Origin: CBCPMX01 sp965120355
Lineage (GTDB): Bacteria > Bacillota > Clostridia > Oscillospirales > Oscillospiraceae
Direction of reading: 5' to 3'
Assembly (NCBI GenBank): GCA_965120355.1
Contig: CBCPMX010000020.1
Coordinates: 1 to 48,973 of the forward strand
Length of the DNA stretch: 48,973 nucleotides
Shown here in pieces: positions 42,813 to 48,973 of the stretch. Both the position numbers and the translations under genes were made by a program. The notes beneath the pieces are model-generated. The model saw only the letters and a list, made by a program, of their open reading frames with translations, made no database searches and was not told where the DNA came from. Numbering within the stretch: position 1 is the first letter of the stretch; each line of letters starts with the position of its first letter.

Positions 42813-44347
42813 AAGCAGGCGTTGCGGTAGCTGACCACCGGAATGATGCCGCCGAGAATTTTGGCGTCCAAGGTCTGCCGGGCCAGCTTCAAATTCTCCA
42901 GCGCCTCCTGCGTCAGCACCGGCTGTGTCAGGAAGCAGCCGACGCCATAGGCCGTCTTTTCCTGTGCCAGCTGCAGCTGCACGCGGAAATTGTTGGCGTT
43001 GAGATTCAGCGCGCCATAGATGCGGAAGGGCGTGTCCAGCTCTGCATTCAAGCCAGAAATAAATCGAGCCAGCTTTCTGGAATTGAAATTGTAGACCGCT
43101 TTCACCTCATCCCGCTGGGCGGAGGGGACCGGGTCACCGGTGACCACCAGCACATTGTGGATGTCCTCCATACTCAGGCCCAGCAGCAGGGCCTTGGTGG
43201 CATTGAGATTCCGGTCCCGGCAGGTCATGTGCGGCAGCGGATCAATCTGCAGCTCCCGCCGCAAACGGCAGGCCAAAATGCTGCTGTCCATTCTGGCACG
43301 GGCAATGGGGCAGTCGGCCACGGTAATGGCGTCCACGCCAGCGGCTTTCAGGCTCCACGCGCCGGACATAAACCTGGAAATGTCTGCGTCCGCCGGCGGA
43401 TCCAGCTCCACCGCGACGACCTTGCGGCCGCTGGCCAGCTTCTCCCAAAGGCGGTTTGGGCGCTGGCTCCGGCGGCGGACCGGCTGCTTCACAGGGCCTG
43501 CCGATACGGGCTGTCCGGCCGGCAGCGCCGCCGCCACCTTCGCCAGATAGTCCGGCGTGGTGCCGCAGCAGCCGCCCAGAATTTTCACGCCGCAGGCAGC
43601 CATCTCCTGCACCTGCTGGGCAAAATACTCCACATTGCCGTGGTAAAAGGTCCGGTTTCCCACCACTGTGGGATACCCGGCGTTGGGCATGGCGGACAGG
43701 CAGTAGCCCCGGTCCGCCAGCTGCCGCATCAGCGTCAGCATATGGTGTGCGCCGGAGACGCAGTTGCAGCCCACCGCGTCCGCCAGCGGTGCAAACGCTT
43801 CAATCAGCGCTGTACCGGACAGGCCCGCTCGGGTAAACCCATCCGGCTGCACCGCAAATGACACAATGACAAATGCCTGGGGAACCTGCTCCCGCAGAAA
43901 GCCGATGGCTTCCGTCAATCCATCGCCGCAGCTGAGTGTTTCAAAGAGAAAGCAGGTCACACCCTGCGCCAGAAACAGCTTGCACAGCCGAATATATTCC
44001 TGCCCCGGATCCAGGCGCTCATCCTCCGGCAAAGGGCCGATGTCCGCAAAGACGAAAGCGTCCGCATCCTCCGCCGCCTGTTTTGCCAGGGTGCAGCCCG
44101 CGGCAATCACCTGCTCCAGCAGTTTTTCGTCCTGCAGCGCAGGCAGATTGGCCCCAAATGTATTGGTTTTCAGAGCCTGACAGCCCGCAGCCAGATAATC
44201 CCGGTGAATCTGGGAAATCAGCGCCGGCTGCTGCAAATTGGCCAGTTCGCAGCCGGACGCCGGCTGCTTGGACCGCTGCGTGAACAACGTCCCCATGGCT
44301 CCGTCAAACAACAGCACATGGTCTTTCAAATATGTCCGAATTTCCAT
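42809..44347 (-). CDS. Homocysteine methyltransferase / methylenetetrahydrofolate reductase fusion, frameshifted before its C-terminus
   Basis: A 512-residue piece of a two-domain enzyme (YitJ type). The N-terminal homocysteine S-methyltransferase domain (~1-290) has LLFDGAMGTLF, KTNTFGANL and the zinc-binding GGCCGTTP. The C-terminal domain (~310-510) is a MetF-like TIM barrel with VVAVELDPP, ITVADCP, VTGDPVPS and FLTQPVLTQEAL. The reading frame stops at TGA (42809-42811) after IPVVSYRNACF. In relatives the chain continues through RNACFMN...E; those residues are in the -1 frame in the next open frame. The join lies in a TTTT run where one T seems missing. The ATG at 44347 has AAGGAG. Third gene of the methionine operon. 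Confidence 0.88.
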   Translation of the reverse strand: MEIRTYLKDHVLLFDGAMGTLFTQRSKQPASGCELANLQQPALISQIHRDYLAAGCQALKTNTFGANLPALQDEKLLEQVIAAGCTLAKQAAEDADAFVFADIGPLPEDERLDPGQEYIRLCKLFLAQGVTCFLFETLSCGDGLTEAIGFLREQVPQAFVIVSFAVQPDGFTRAGLSGTALIEAFAPLADAVGCNCVSGAHHMLTLMRQLADRGYCLSAMPNAGYPTVVGNRTFYHGNVEYFAQQVQEMAACGVKILGGCCGTTPDYLAKVAAALPAGQPVSAGPVKQPVRRRSQRPNRLWEKLASGRKVVAVELDPPADADISRFMSGAWSLKAAGVDAITVADCPIARARMDSSILACRLRRELQIDPLPHMTCRDRNLNATKALLLGLSMEDIHNVLVVTGDPVPSAQRDEVKAVYNFNSRKLARFISGLNAELDTPFRIYGALNLNANNFRVQLQLAQEKTAYGVGCFLTQPVLTQEALENLKLARQTLDAKILGGIIPVVSYRNACF

Positions 44348-44371
44348 AAACACACTCCTTGCCGTTCCGGA

Positions 44372-46720
44372 TCAGCCCAGCACCTGCTTGGCGATGTCCA
44401 CACTCTGTTTGGCGTCCTTGGCGTAAAAGTCCGCGCCAATCTCCGCAGCATATTCCGGCGTCAGCACTGCGCCGCCCACCCAGATTTTGCAGGAATGCCC
44501 CGAGGTCCGCAGGGCGGCGATGGTCTCGGCCATGGAGGCCACCGTAGTGGTCATCAAAGCAGACAGGCCGATCAGATGCACATCCTCCCGGATCGCCGTA
44601 TCTACTATGGTCTGCACCGGCACATCGCGGCCCAGGTCGATCACCTGATAGCCGTAGTTTTCCAGCACCACTTTGACAATATTTTTTCCGATGTCGTGGA
44701 TATCCCCGTGCACCGTGGCCACAAGGATCTTCCCCTTGGACACGGATTGGGCGCCCCTCTGGGCGATCCGGGTCTTGATGACCTCAAACGCCTCGCAGGC
44801 GGCGTTGGCTGCATTGATCAGCTGGGGCAGAAAAATTTCCTGCCGCTCATAGCGGTCCCCCACCACATCCAGAGCAGGAATCAGCTTCTCATTGACCACC
44901 TCCAGCTCTGTCATGGTCTGCAATAGTTCTTCCGTCAGCGCGGCGGACTCGCCCTTGAGGCCCTTGGCAATGGCCGTTTCAATGGACATCCCCGCTCCGG
45001 CAGGGGCCGCGGGGGCCGTCTGCGCCGGCGCGCCGGCAAACCGCTGGATATAGGCGGCGGAGTCCCGGTCCTCACCGGACAGCACCCGGAAGGCGGCCAC
45101 CGCGTCCATCATGGCCTTCTGGTTGGGGTTGAGAATGGGCAAATCCAGACCGCAGCACATGGCCTGGGTCAAAAAGCTGCCGGTAATCTGCTCCCGGGCC
45201 GGCAGGCCGAAGGAGATGTTGGAAACGCCCAACACATTGTGCAGCCCCAGTTCTTCCTTCACGCGGCGCACCGCCTGCAGCGTCTCCACCGCCTGCTCCT
45301 GTTGGGCCGATGCCGTCAGGGTCAGACAGTCGATGAACACATCTTCTTTCGGCAAACCATGGGCCAACGCCGCGTCCAGAATGCGCCGCGCAATGTCCAC
45401 CCGCTGCTGTGCCGTCTGCGGGATGCCATGCTCGTCCATGGTCAGCCCCACCACTGCCGCGCCATACTTTTTGCACAGGTGCAAAATCTTCTCCAGCACC
45501 TCCGGCGTGCCGTTGACGGAGTTGACAACGGCCTTGCCGTTGCAGGCCCGCAGGCCCGCCTCAATGGCCGCCGGGTCGGAAGAGTCGATCTGCAGAGGCA
45601 GATCAACAACACTCTGCAGCGCCTTGACCACATCGGTCATCAATTTTGGCTCGTCCAGTCCCGGCAGACCCACATTCACATCCAAGATGTCCGCTCCGGC
45701 GTCGGCCTGTTCGATGCCGCGCTCGACAATATAGTCCAGGTCATGTTCCCGCAGGGCCTGCTGAAACCGCTTCTTCCCGGTGGGATTGATGCGTTCGCCG
45801 ATGACCCGGACGCCGCCCAGCTCCGTATACCGCGCCGCGGCGCACAGGCCGCGGCGAACGGCCCCCTCCGGCCGCGACGCCTGCTTGCCAGTCAACTGTT
45901 TCCGGACCGCCGCAATGAATTCCGGCGTCGTCCCGCAGCAGCCGCCGAAGCCCACAAACCCCAGCTCCAAAAACGGTTCCAACGCCTGGGCAAAGTCCTC
46001 CGCCGCAATAGTATACGCGCCGGTGGCCGGGTCCGGAAGGCCCGCATTGGGCTTCAAAATCAGCGGCAGGGTGGTCCACTGGCACAGTTCCCGTCCCAGC
46101 GGCAGCAGTTCTTTGGGGCCAAGCGAACAGTTAAAGCCAATGGCGTCCACACCCAGCCCCTCCATGGTCATGGCAAAGGAGGGCACCGTGGTCCCCACAA
46201 AGGTGCGGCCGCTGGCCTCAAACGTCATGGTCACATACACCGGCAGCCGGGTATGTTCCTTGGCTGCCAAAACGGCGGCCTTGGCCTCATACAGATCCGA
46301 CATGGTCTCAAACACAATCAGGTCCGCCCCGGCCTGTTCCCCGGCCACCACCATTTCCCGAAACAGCTCGTATGCCTCCTCGAAGGACAGCGTTCCCAGG
46401 GGTTCCAGCAGCTCGCCAATGGGGCCCACATCCAGCGCCACCCTGGCGCCGGTGCCGGCAGCCGCCTGTTTTGCCACCCCAATGGCGGCAGCGACCACCT
46501 GCTCTACCGTATAGCCGGTTCCCTCCAGTTTGTGCCGGTTGGCGCTGAAAGAATTGGCGTAGAGTATCTGGCTGCCGGCAGCCAGATACTGCCGGTGAAT
46601 CTCCGCCACCGTCTCCGGGGCGGTCAGGCAAAGAATCTCAGGCCGCTGGCCCAGTTCCAGCCCCGCAGCTTGCAGCATGGTGCCCATGGCGCCGTCGAGA
46701 AAAAACAGTTCATGTTCCAC
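44372..46720 (-). CDS. metH: Cobalamin-dependent methionine synthase without reactivation domain
   Basis: A 782-residue MetH of the short type. The homocysteine domain (1-~290) has LFFLDGAMGTMLQ, IGFNCSLGP and GGCCGTTPEF (zinc cysteines). The pterin-binding domain (~305-560) has VIGERINPTGKKRFQQAL, DILDVNVGLPGLDEPKLM, LPLQIDSSDPAAIEAGL and GVSNISFGLP. The cap and B12 domain (~590-782) has the cobalamin His motif HGDIHDIGKNIV and DLGRDVPVQ. E. coli MetH adds an AdoMet reactivation domain of ~330 residues, absent here and encoded by the gene just upstream. The start is GTG at 46720 with AAAGGAG, overlapping that gene by 11 bp; a TTG twelve codons earlier lacks a site. Confidence 0.92.
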   Translation of the reverse strand: MEHELFFLDGAMGTMLQAAGLELGQRPEILCLTAPETVAEIHRQYLAAGSQILYANSFSANRHKLEGTGYTVEQVVAAAIGVAKQAAAGTGARVALDVGPIGELLEPLGTLSFEEAYELFREMVVAGEQAGADLIVFETMSDLYEAKAAVLAAKEHTRLPVYVTMTFEASGRTFVGTTVPSFAMTMEGLGVDAIGFNCSLGPKELLPLGRELCQWTTLPLILKPNAGLPDPATGAYTIAAEDFAQALEPFLELGFVGFGGCCGTTPEFIAAVRKQLTGKQASRPEGAVRRGLCAAARYTELGGVRVIGERINPTGKKRFQQALREHDLDYIVERGIEQADAGADILDVNVGLPGLDEPKLMTDVVKALQSVVDLPLQIDSSDPAAIEAGLRACNGKAVVNSVNGTPEVLEKILHLCKKYGAAVVGLTMDEHGIPQTAQQRVDIARRILDAALAHGLPKEDVFIDCLTLTASAQQEQAVETLQAVRRVKEELGLHNVLGVSNISFGLPAREQITGSFLTQAMCCGLDLPILNPNQKAMMDAVAAFRVLSGEDRDSAAYIQRFAGAPAQTAPAAPAGAGMSIETAIAKGLKGESAALTEELLQTMTELEVVNEKLIPALDVVGDRYERQEIFLPQLINAANAACEAFEVIKTRIAQRGAQSVSKGKILVATVHGDIHDIGKNIVKVVLENYGYQVIDLGRDVPVQTIVDTAIREDVHLIGLSALMTTTVASMAETIAALRTSGHSCKIWVGGAVLTPEYAAEIGADFYAKDAKQSVDIAKQVLG

Positions 46721-47378
46721 AGGTGCGATTCTCCTTTCGGAAGGTACAGGTTTCAAATTGGCTGCACGCTGCGCAGCCCCGGGGGCGCATGGACTGAGGC
46801 TCCTGCGCCAGGCCCACCAGCGCCGTCACGGACTTCAGCGGCGTCAGCAGCCCGCTGCGGGAAGCGGTCAGTCCCATGGTGCGCGCCGTATTCAAAATGG
46901 CGCAGATCTCCGGCTGCTGCGCCAACGGCATGTCCCCATAGCCGGGACTGAACCGGTCGGTCAGGTACAGCGGCGCAAAGCGCTGCGCCAACTGCCGGCA
47001 GAGGCCGTCACAGACCGCTTCAATGGCGCTGTTGGCACATGCGTCCAGAATCACCGCGTCGGTCATGTCCGTAACCTGACTGCGCTGGATCAACCGGTCC
47101 ACCTCCGCCCCCAGGGTCGCCGCCAGCACAATCACCTGCAGGCAGCCGTCCAAGAGGGTCCGGATGTCCTGCCCGCCGGGCGTAAACGTCGTCCCGTTCA
47201 GGCAAAAATCCGGCGTCAGGTCAAACAATCGCCAGGTCACCCGCGGACGCGCCGTATCCAGAAGCACCTGCGTACAGCGGGCAATCGCCGCATCCACCTC
47301 TGGCGGCAGCGCTCCGCCGCGGTAGCCCAGGTATAGAAGGACTTCATTTTTTGGAATTTCTGTCAGTCTCGCATTCAA
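46710..47378 (-). CDS. Stand-alone MetH reactivation-domain protein
   Basis: A 222-residue protein matching the AdoMet-dependent activation domain of MetH. EVLLYLGYRGGALPP opens it; the central VIVLAATLGAEVDRLI and DACANSAIEAVCDGLCRQL helices lead to the signature RFSPGYGDMPLAQQPEICAI and SGLLTPLKSVTALVGL. It would reductively remethylate oxidised cob(II)alamin on the separate MetH encoded next. Four cysteines near the end (GCAACSQFETCTFRK) could hold a metal or Fe-S cluster. I prefer the TTG at 47378, which has GGAGG six bases upstream. An ATG at 47417 with a weaker GGAG is the alternative. Confidence 0.88.
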   Translation of the reverse strand: MNARLTEIPKNEVLLYLGYRGGALPPEVDAAIARCTQVLLDTARPRVTWRLFDLTPDFCLNGTTFTPGGQDIRTLLDGCLQVIVLAATLGAEVDRLIQRSQVTDMTDAVILDACANSAIEAVCDGLCRQLAQRFAPLYLTDRFSPGYGDMPLAQQPEICAILNTARTMGLTASRSGLLTPLKSVTALVGLAQEPQSMRPRGCAACSQFETCTFRKENRTCGT

Positions 47379-47790
47379 AGGGAAACCTCCAATTGTATCA
47401 AAATTGCTGCAGCCCATGCTGTGCTCCGGCAGGCTTCAAAATGCCGCCTCTCTGGCTGGAAGCGGTATCCTGGTTGCGCCCGGGCGCCAAAGTCTCTGGT
47501 CCGCCCGCGCACGTTCCGGGAAAGCGCTGCTTTTCTTGCGTCAATCTCTGCGTCCGATACCACCACGAAGCGCTTCTGTGCGGCAATGCGGCTTGCATTG
47601 TGTCTTCGCGTCCCATATGCAATCACACTGCCGCGCAAGGAACGTAAAGCAGTTTGCCGGCAGGCGGCCGCCATCGCCGGTACGGTCAAAGCGGGCCAGG
47701 CCGCTCCCGGCAGCCACAGCAGCGGCAATGAACCTAGCCATGCGGCCGCTGGAACTGCGCATGGGCGTTCATGCATTCCCGACGCATGTG
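47379..47790 (-). other. Long leader before the methionine genes; no gene supported
   Basis: About 410 nt lie between the likely promoter and the reactivation gene. Open frames cross it on both strands but none has a convincing site or similarity. I looked for SAM (S-box), cobalamin and T-box signatures and found none that is convincing; a TGAAGCCTGCC near 47430 is only loosely like a B12 box. The region may still contain a regulatory RNA. Confidence 0.45.
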
Positions 47791-47811
47791 TATATACTAA
47801 CTTAGTATATA
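47791..47811. promoter_or_regulatory. 21-bp perfect palindrome, candidate operator
   Basis: TATATACTAA and TTAGTATATA around one central base. It overlaps the -10 box of the minus-strand promoter at 47804-47832 and carries a TATAAT-like word on the plus strand. The AGTATAT half-site also occurs in repeats at the padR promoter (737-762). A dimeric repressor site is likely; its protein is unknown. Confidence 0.62.
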
Positions 47812-47832
47812 ATAGCGCCGCAAAAATCGCAA
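47804..47832 (-). promoter_or_regulatory. Candidate promoter of the methionine operon
   Basis: On the minus strand: TTGCGA (47827-47832), a 17-bp spacer and TATACT (47804-47809). It is the only reasonable promoter upstream of the reactivation gene and overlaps the palindrome at 47791-47811, so occupancy of the palindrome would block it. Confidence 0.55.
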
Positions 47833-47884
47833 TGACGAAATTGGCCTGCCGCCGCGGGGACCGGAAAAATTGTGCGTCTGGCAG

Positions 47885-47913
47885 TTGCCAACCGCCTCCG
47901 CACCTGTTATAAT
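47885..47913 (+). promoter_or_regulatory. Promoter of the TRIC channel gene
   Basis: TTGCCA, a 17-bp spacer and perfect TATAAT (47908-47913), 67 bp before the start at 47981. It points away from the methionine promoter. Confidence 0.7.
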
Positions 47914-47980
47914 ACCCCCTGTATTGTTAGCTGTGCGCACCTGCCGGAGCTGCAGCAGGACCACGCTGGGAGGGATCGCC

Positions 47981-48643
47981 TTGGCAGCACAGTTGATTTT
48001 TATTTTGGAACTCATCGGCACCGTGGCTTTCGCCGTGTCCGGCGCGCTTTCGGCCATGGAGCGGAAAATGGATGTTTTCGGCGTCATTGTCCTGGCCATC
48101 ACCACAGCCACCGGCGGCGGCGTCTTCCGTGACCTGGTTCTGGGTATCACGCCGCCCAGCGCCTTTACCAATCCGCTGTATGTGGAGATCTCCATTCTTT
48201 CCGCCCTGGTATTTTTATGCCTGATGATCCTGTCCAGAAAACTGGGCTGGCGCCTGAATCTGGACACCTTCAACACCTGGATGAACCTGTTGGACGCCGC
48301 CGGGCTGGGGGCATTCTGCGTAGTGGGCGTCAACACCGCCATCAACGCAGGGTTCGCCGCTCACACCTATCTGCTGATCTTCGTCGGCACCGTCACCGGC
48401 GTGGGGGGCGGCGTGATCCGCGATGTATTCAGCGGACAGATGCCGGTCATCTTCCGCAAGCGGGTCTATGCCTTGGCCGCCGTTCTCGGTTCCTGGATTT
48501 ACGCCCTGCTCCGCACCGTCCTGCCGGCGTCACCGGCCATGCTGGTGGGTGTGCTGGTGGTGGTGATTATCCGGCTGCTGGCCACCTATTTGCATTGGGA
48601 TTTACCGGTGGTCAAGCTGGAAGACTCCTCAAAATCCTCCTGA
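47981..48643 (+). CDS. TRIC-type cation channel family protein (UPF0126/YadS)
   Basis: A 220-residue membrane protein with seven hydrophobic segments, built as two similar halves. Each half has the glycine motif of prokaryotic TRIC channels: TATGGGVFRDLVLG in the first, GVGGGVIRDVFSG in the second. The first segment is LIFILELIGTVAFAVSGALSA. Family members form trimeric cation channels, K+ selective in tested cases. The start is TTG at 47981 with GGGAGGG six bases upstream; an earlier start gives an unrelated N-terminus that spans the promoter. The short C-terminal tail is charged. Monocistronic with own promoter and terminator. Confidence 0.9.
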   Translation: MAAQLIFILELIGTVAFAVSGALSAMERKMDVFGVIVLAITTATGGGVFRDLVLGITPPSAFTNPLYVEISILSALVFLCLMILSRKLGWRLNLDTFNTWMNLLDAAGLGAFCVVGVNTAINAGFAAHTYLLIFVGTVTGVGGGVIRDVFSGQMPVIFRKRVYALAAVLGSWIYALLRTVLPASPAMLVGVLVVVIIRLLATYLHWDLPVVKLEDSSKSS

Positions 48644-48686
48644 TCCAGCCGGCTTCGGCAAGCGGTTTGCGTATATAGTTCACACC

Positions 48687-48720
48687 TGCGGCGCACAGAC
48701 TGCTGTGCGCCGCATTTTTT
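48687..48720 (+). terminator. Terminator after the TRIC gene
   Basis: A perfect 12-bp stem (48687-48698 and 48703-48714), a 4-nt loop and six T residues. A strong intrinsic terminator. Confidence 0.93.
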
Positions 48721-48925
48721 GCAGGCTGAACCACACAAAATACCGGCTGCTAACGGGCCGTCTGCTGTGGTACAATATAGAGAAGATGGGCAAGGGGCTG
48801 CCACGCCCGCTCTCCGGCATACCTCCGAAAAACTGCCGGCGCGCTGGGACATCAGAGGTCCCCTGCCGTCTTTCCGTACAATTTGAAGAAAGCCTGCAAA
48901 TAAAAAGTCAAGCCCCTAAGAGGAC

Positions 48926-48961
48926 ATGACAGAAGAAAATTTGCAGAGAGAGGACGAGTAA
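48926..48961 (+). other. Possible 11-codon upstream open frame
   Basis: ATG at 48926 after AAGAGG reads TEENLQREDE and stops at TAA (48959-48961), 2 bp before the start of the next gene. It could be a leader peptide or chance. The rest of the 48721-48963 stretch holds a TACAAT box near 48771 but no firm promoter and no gene. Confidence 0.3.
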
Positions 48962-48963
48962 AA

Positions 48964-48973
48964 ATGGGCAACA
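48964..48973 (+). CDS. Start of a gene cut by the window edge
   Basis: ATGGGCAACA follows a GAGAGAGGACGAG ribosome-binding region and runs off the right edge after three codons (MGN). The product cannot be identified. The good site and the spacing make it a likely true start. Confidence 0.5.

Noticed and set aside
47375..47776. A 133-codon minus-strand open frame in the methionine leader
   Set aside because: Its translation is rich in Ala/Arg with no recognisable domain, its start lacks a site, and it runs into the reactivation gene's ribosome-binding region. Probably chance.
47379..47790. A cobalamin or SAM riboswitch before the methionine genes
   Set aside because: Only a loose B12-box-like word near 47430 was found; the other conserved blocks are missing. 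Kept as an open question, not as a feature.

Overview
The window comes from a fairly GC-rich, low-redundancy Firmicutes chromosome, most likely a gut Clostridia of the Oscillospiraceae/Ruminococcaceae type. This assignment is inference. It rests on FabK as the enoyl-ACP reductase, a perfect CIRCE box, the rimP-nusA-ylxR-ylxQ-infB-rbfA-nrnA-truB-ribF order, GGAGG ribosome-binding sites, frequent TTG/GTG starts, and DUF1292/DUF2007/HelD/AzlCD genes typical of that group. No rRNA, tRNA, CRISPR array, phage or transposase gene was seen.

Layout. 1-2.3 kb: a PadR regulator with a HAAS-domain membrane protein (minus strand), then an alkyl-DNA repair pair on the plus strand: an Ogt methyltransferase and a catalytically dead alkyltransferase-like protein. 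2.4-11.5 kb: a complete type II fatty-acid synthesis operon on the minus strand (acpP-accB-accC-accD-accA-fabH-fabK-fabD-fabG-fabF-fabZ), mostly coupled by ATGA-type overlaps and read from one promoter with a perfect 22-bp palindrome just downstream of its -10 box. 12-15.2 kb: azlCD and the RNA-polymerase-recycling helicase helD. 15.2-22.8 kb: a prolyl-tRNA editing homologue (minus), then blaI / M56 sensor peptidase / zinc-ribbon DUF2007 / birA / rnhA and topB / DUF1292 (plus).

23-29.8 kb is more accessory: a beta-helix protein with a collagen-like Gly-Pro tract, an M28 aminopeptidase-like enzyme, an Ig-like exported protein lying between two 171-bp direct repeats that are copies of the clpB 3' end, and clpB under a CIRCE operator. 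30-38.4 kb: the conserved transcription/translation operon from rimP to ribF on the minus strand, with a hairpin at its 5' end and a large palindrome before infB. 38.6-40.4 kb is a decayed patch: broken blaI and M56 remnants, a lipoprotein, and a very short metzincin-like protease.

40.4-47.4 kb (minus): a threonine-aldolase-like PLP enzyme, a conserved TIM-barrel protein with a 59-residue upstream partner, and a methionine/one-carbon operon. That operon holds a stand-alone MetH reactivation protein, a cobalamin-dependent MetH lacking that domain, and a homocysteine methyltransferase/MTHFR fusion that carries a frameshift. Its candidate promoter overlaps a perfect 21-bp palindrome and precedes a leader of over 400 nt. 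47.9-48.7 kb: a TRIC-type channel gene, then the start of another gene at the window edge.

No large unknown multi-gene system is evident. The most unusual items are the clpB 3'-end duplication around an Ig-like gene, the M56 sensor with a propeller-like ectodomain plus a decayed second copy of such a pair, the frameshifted methionine enzyme, the two strong palindromic operators, and the minimal metzincin.
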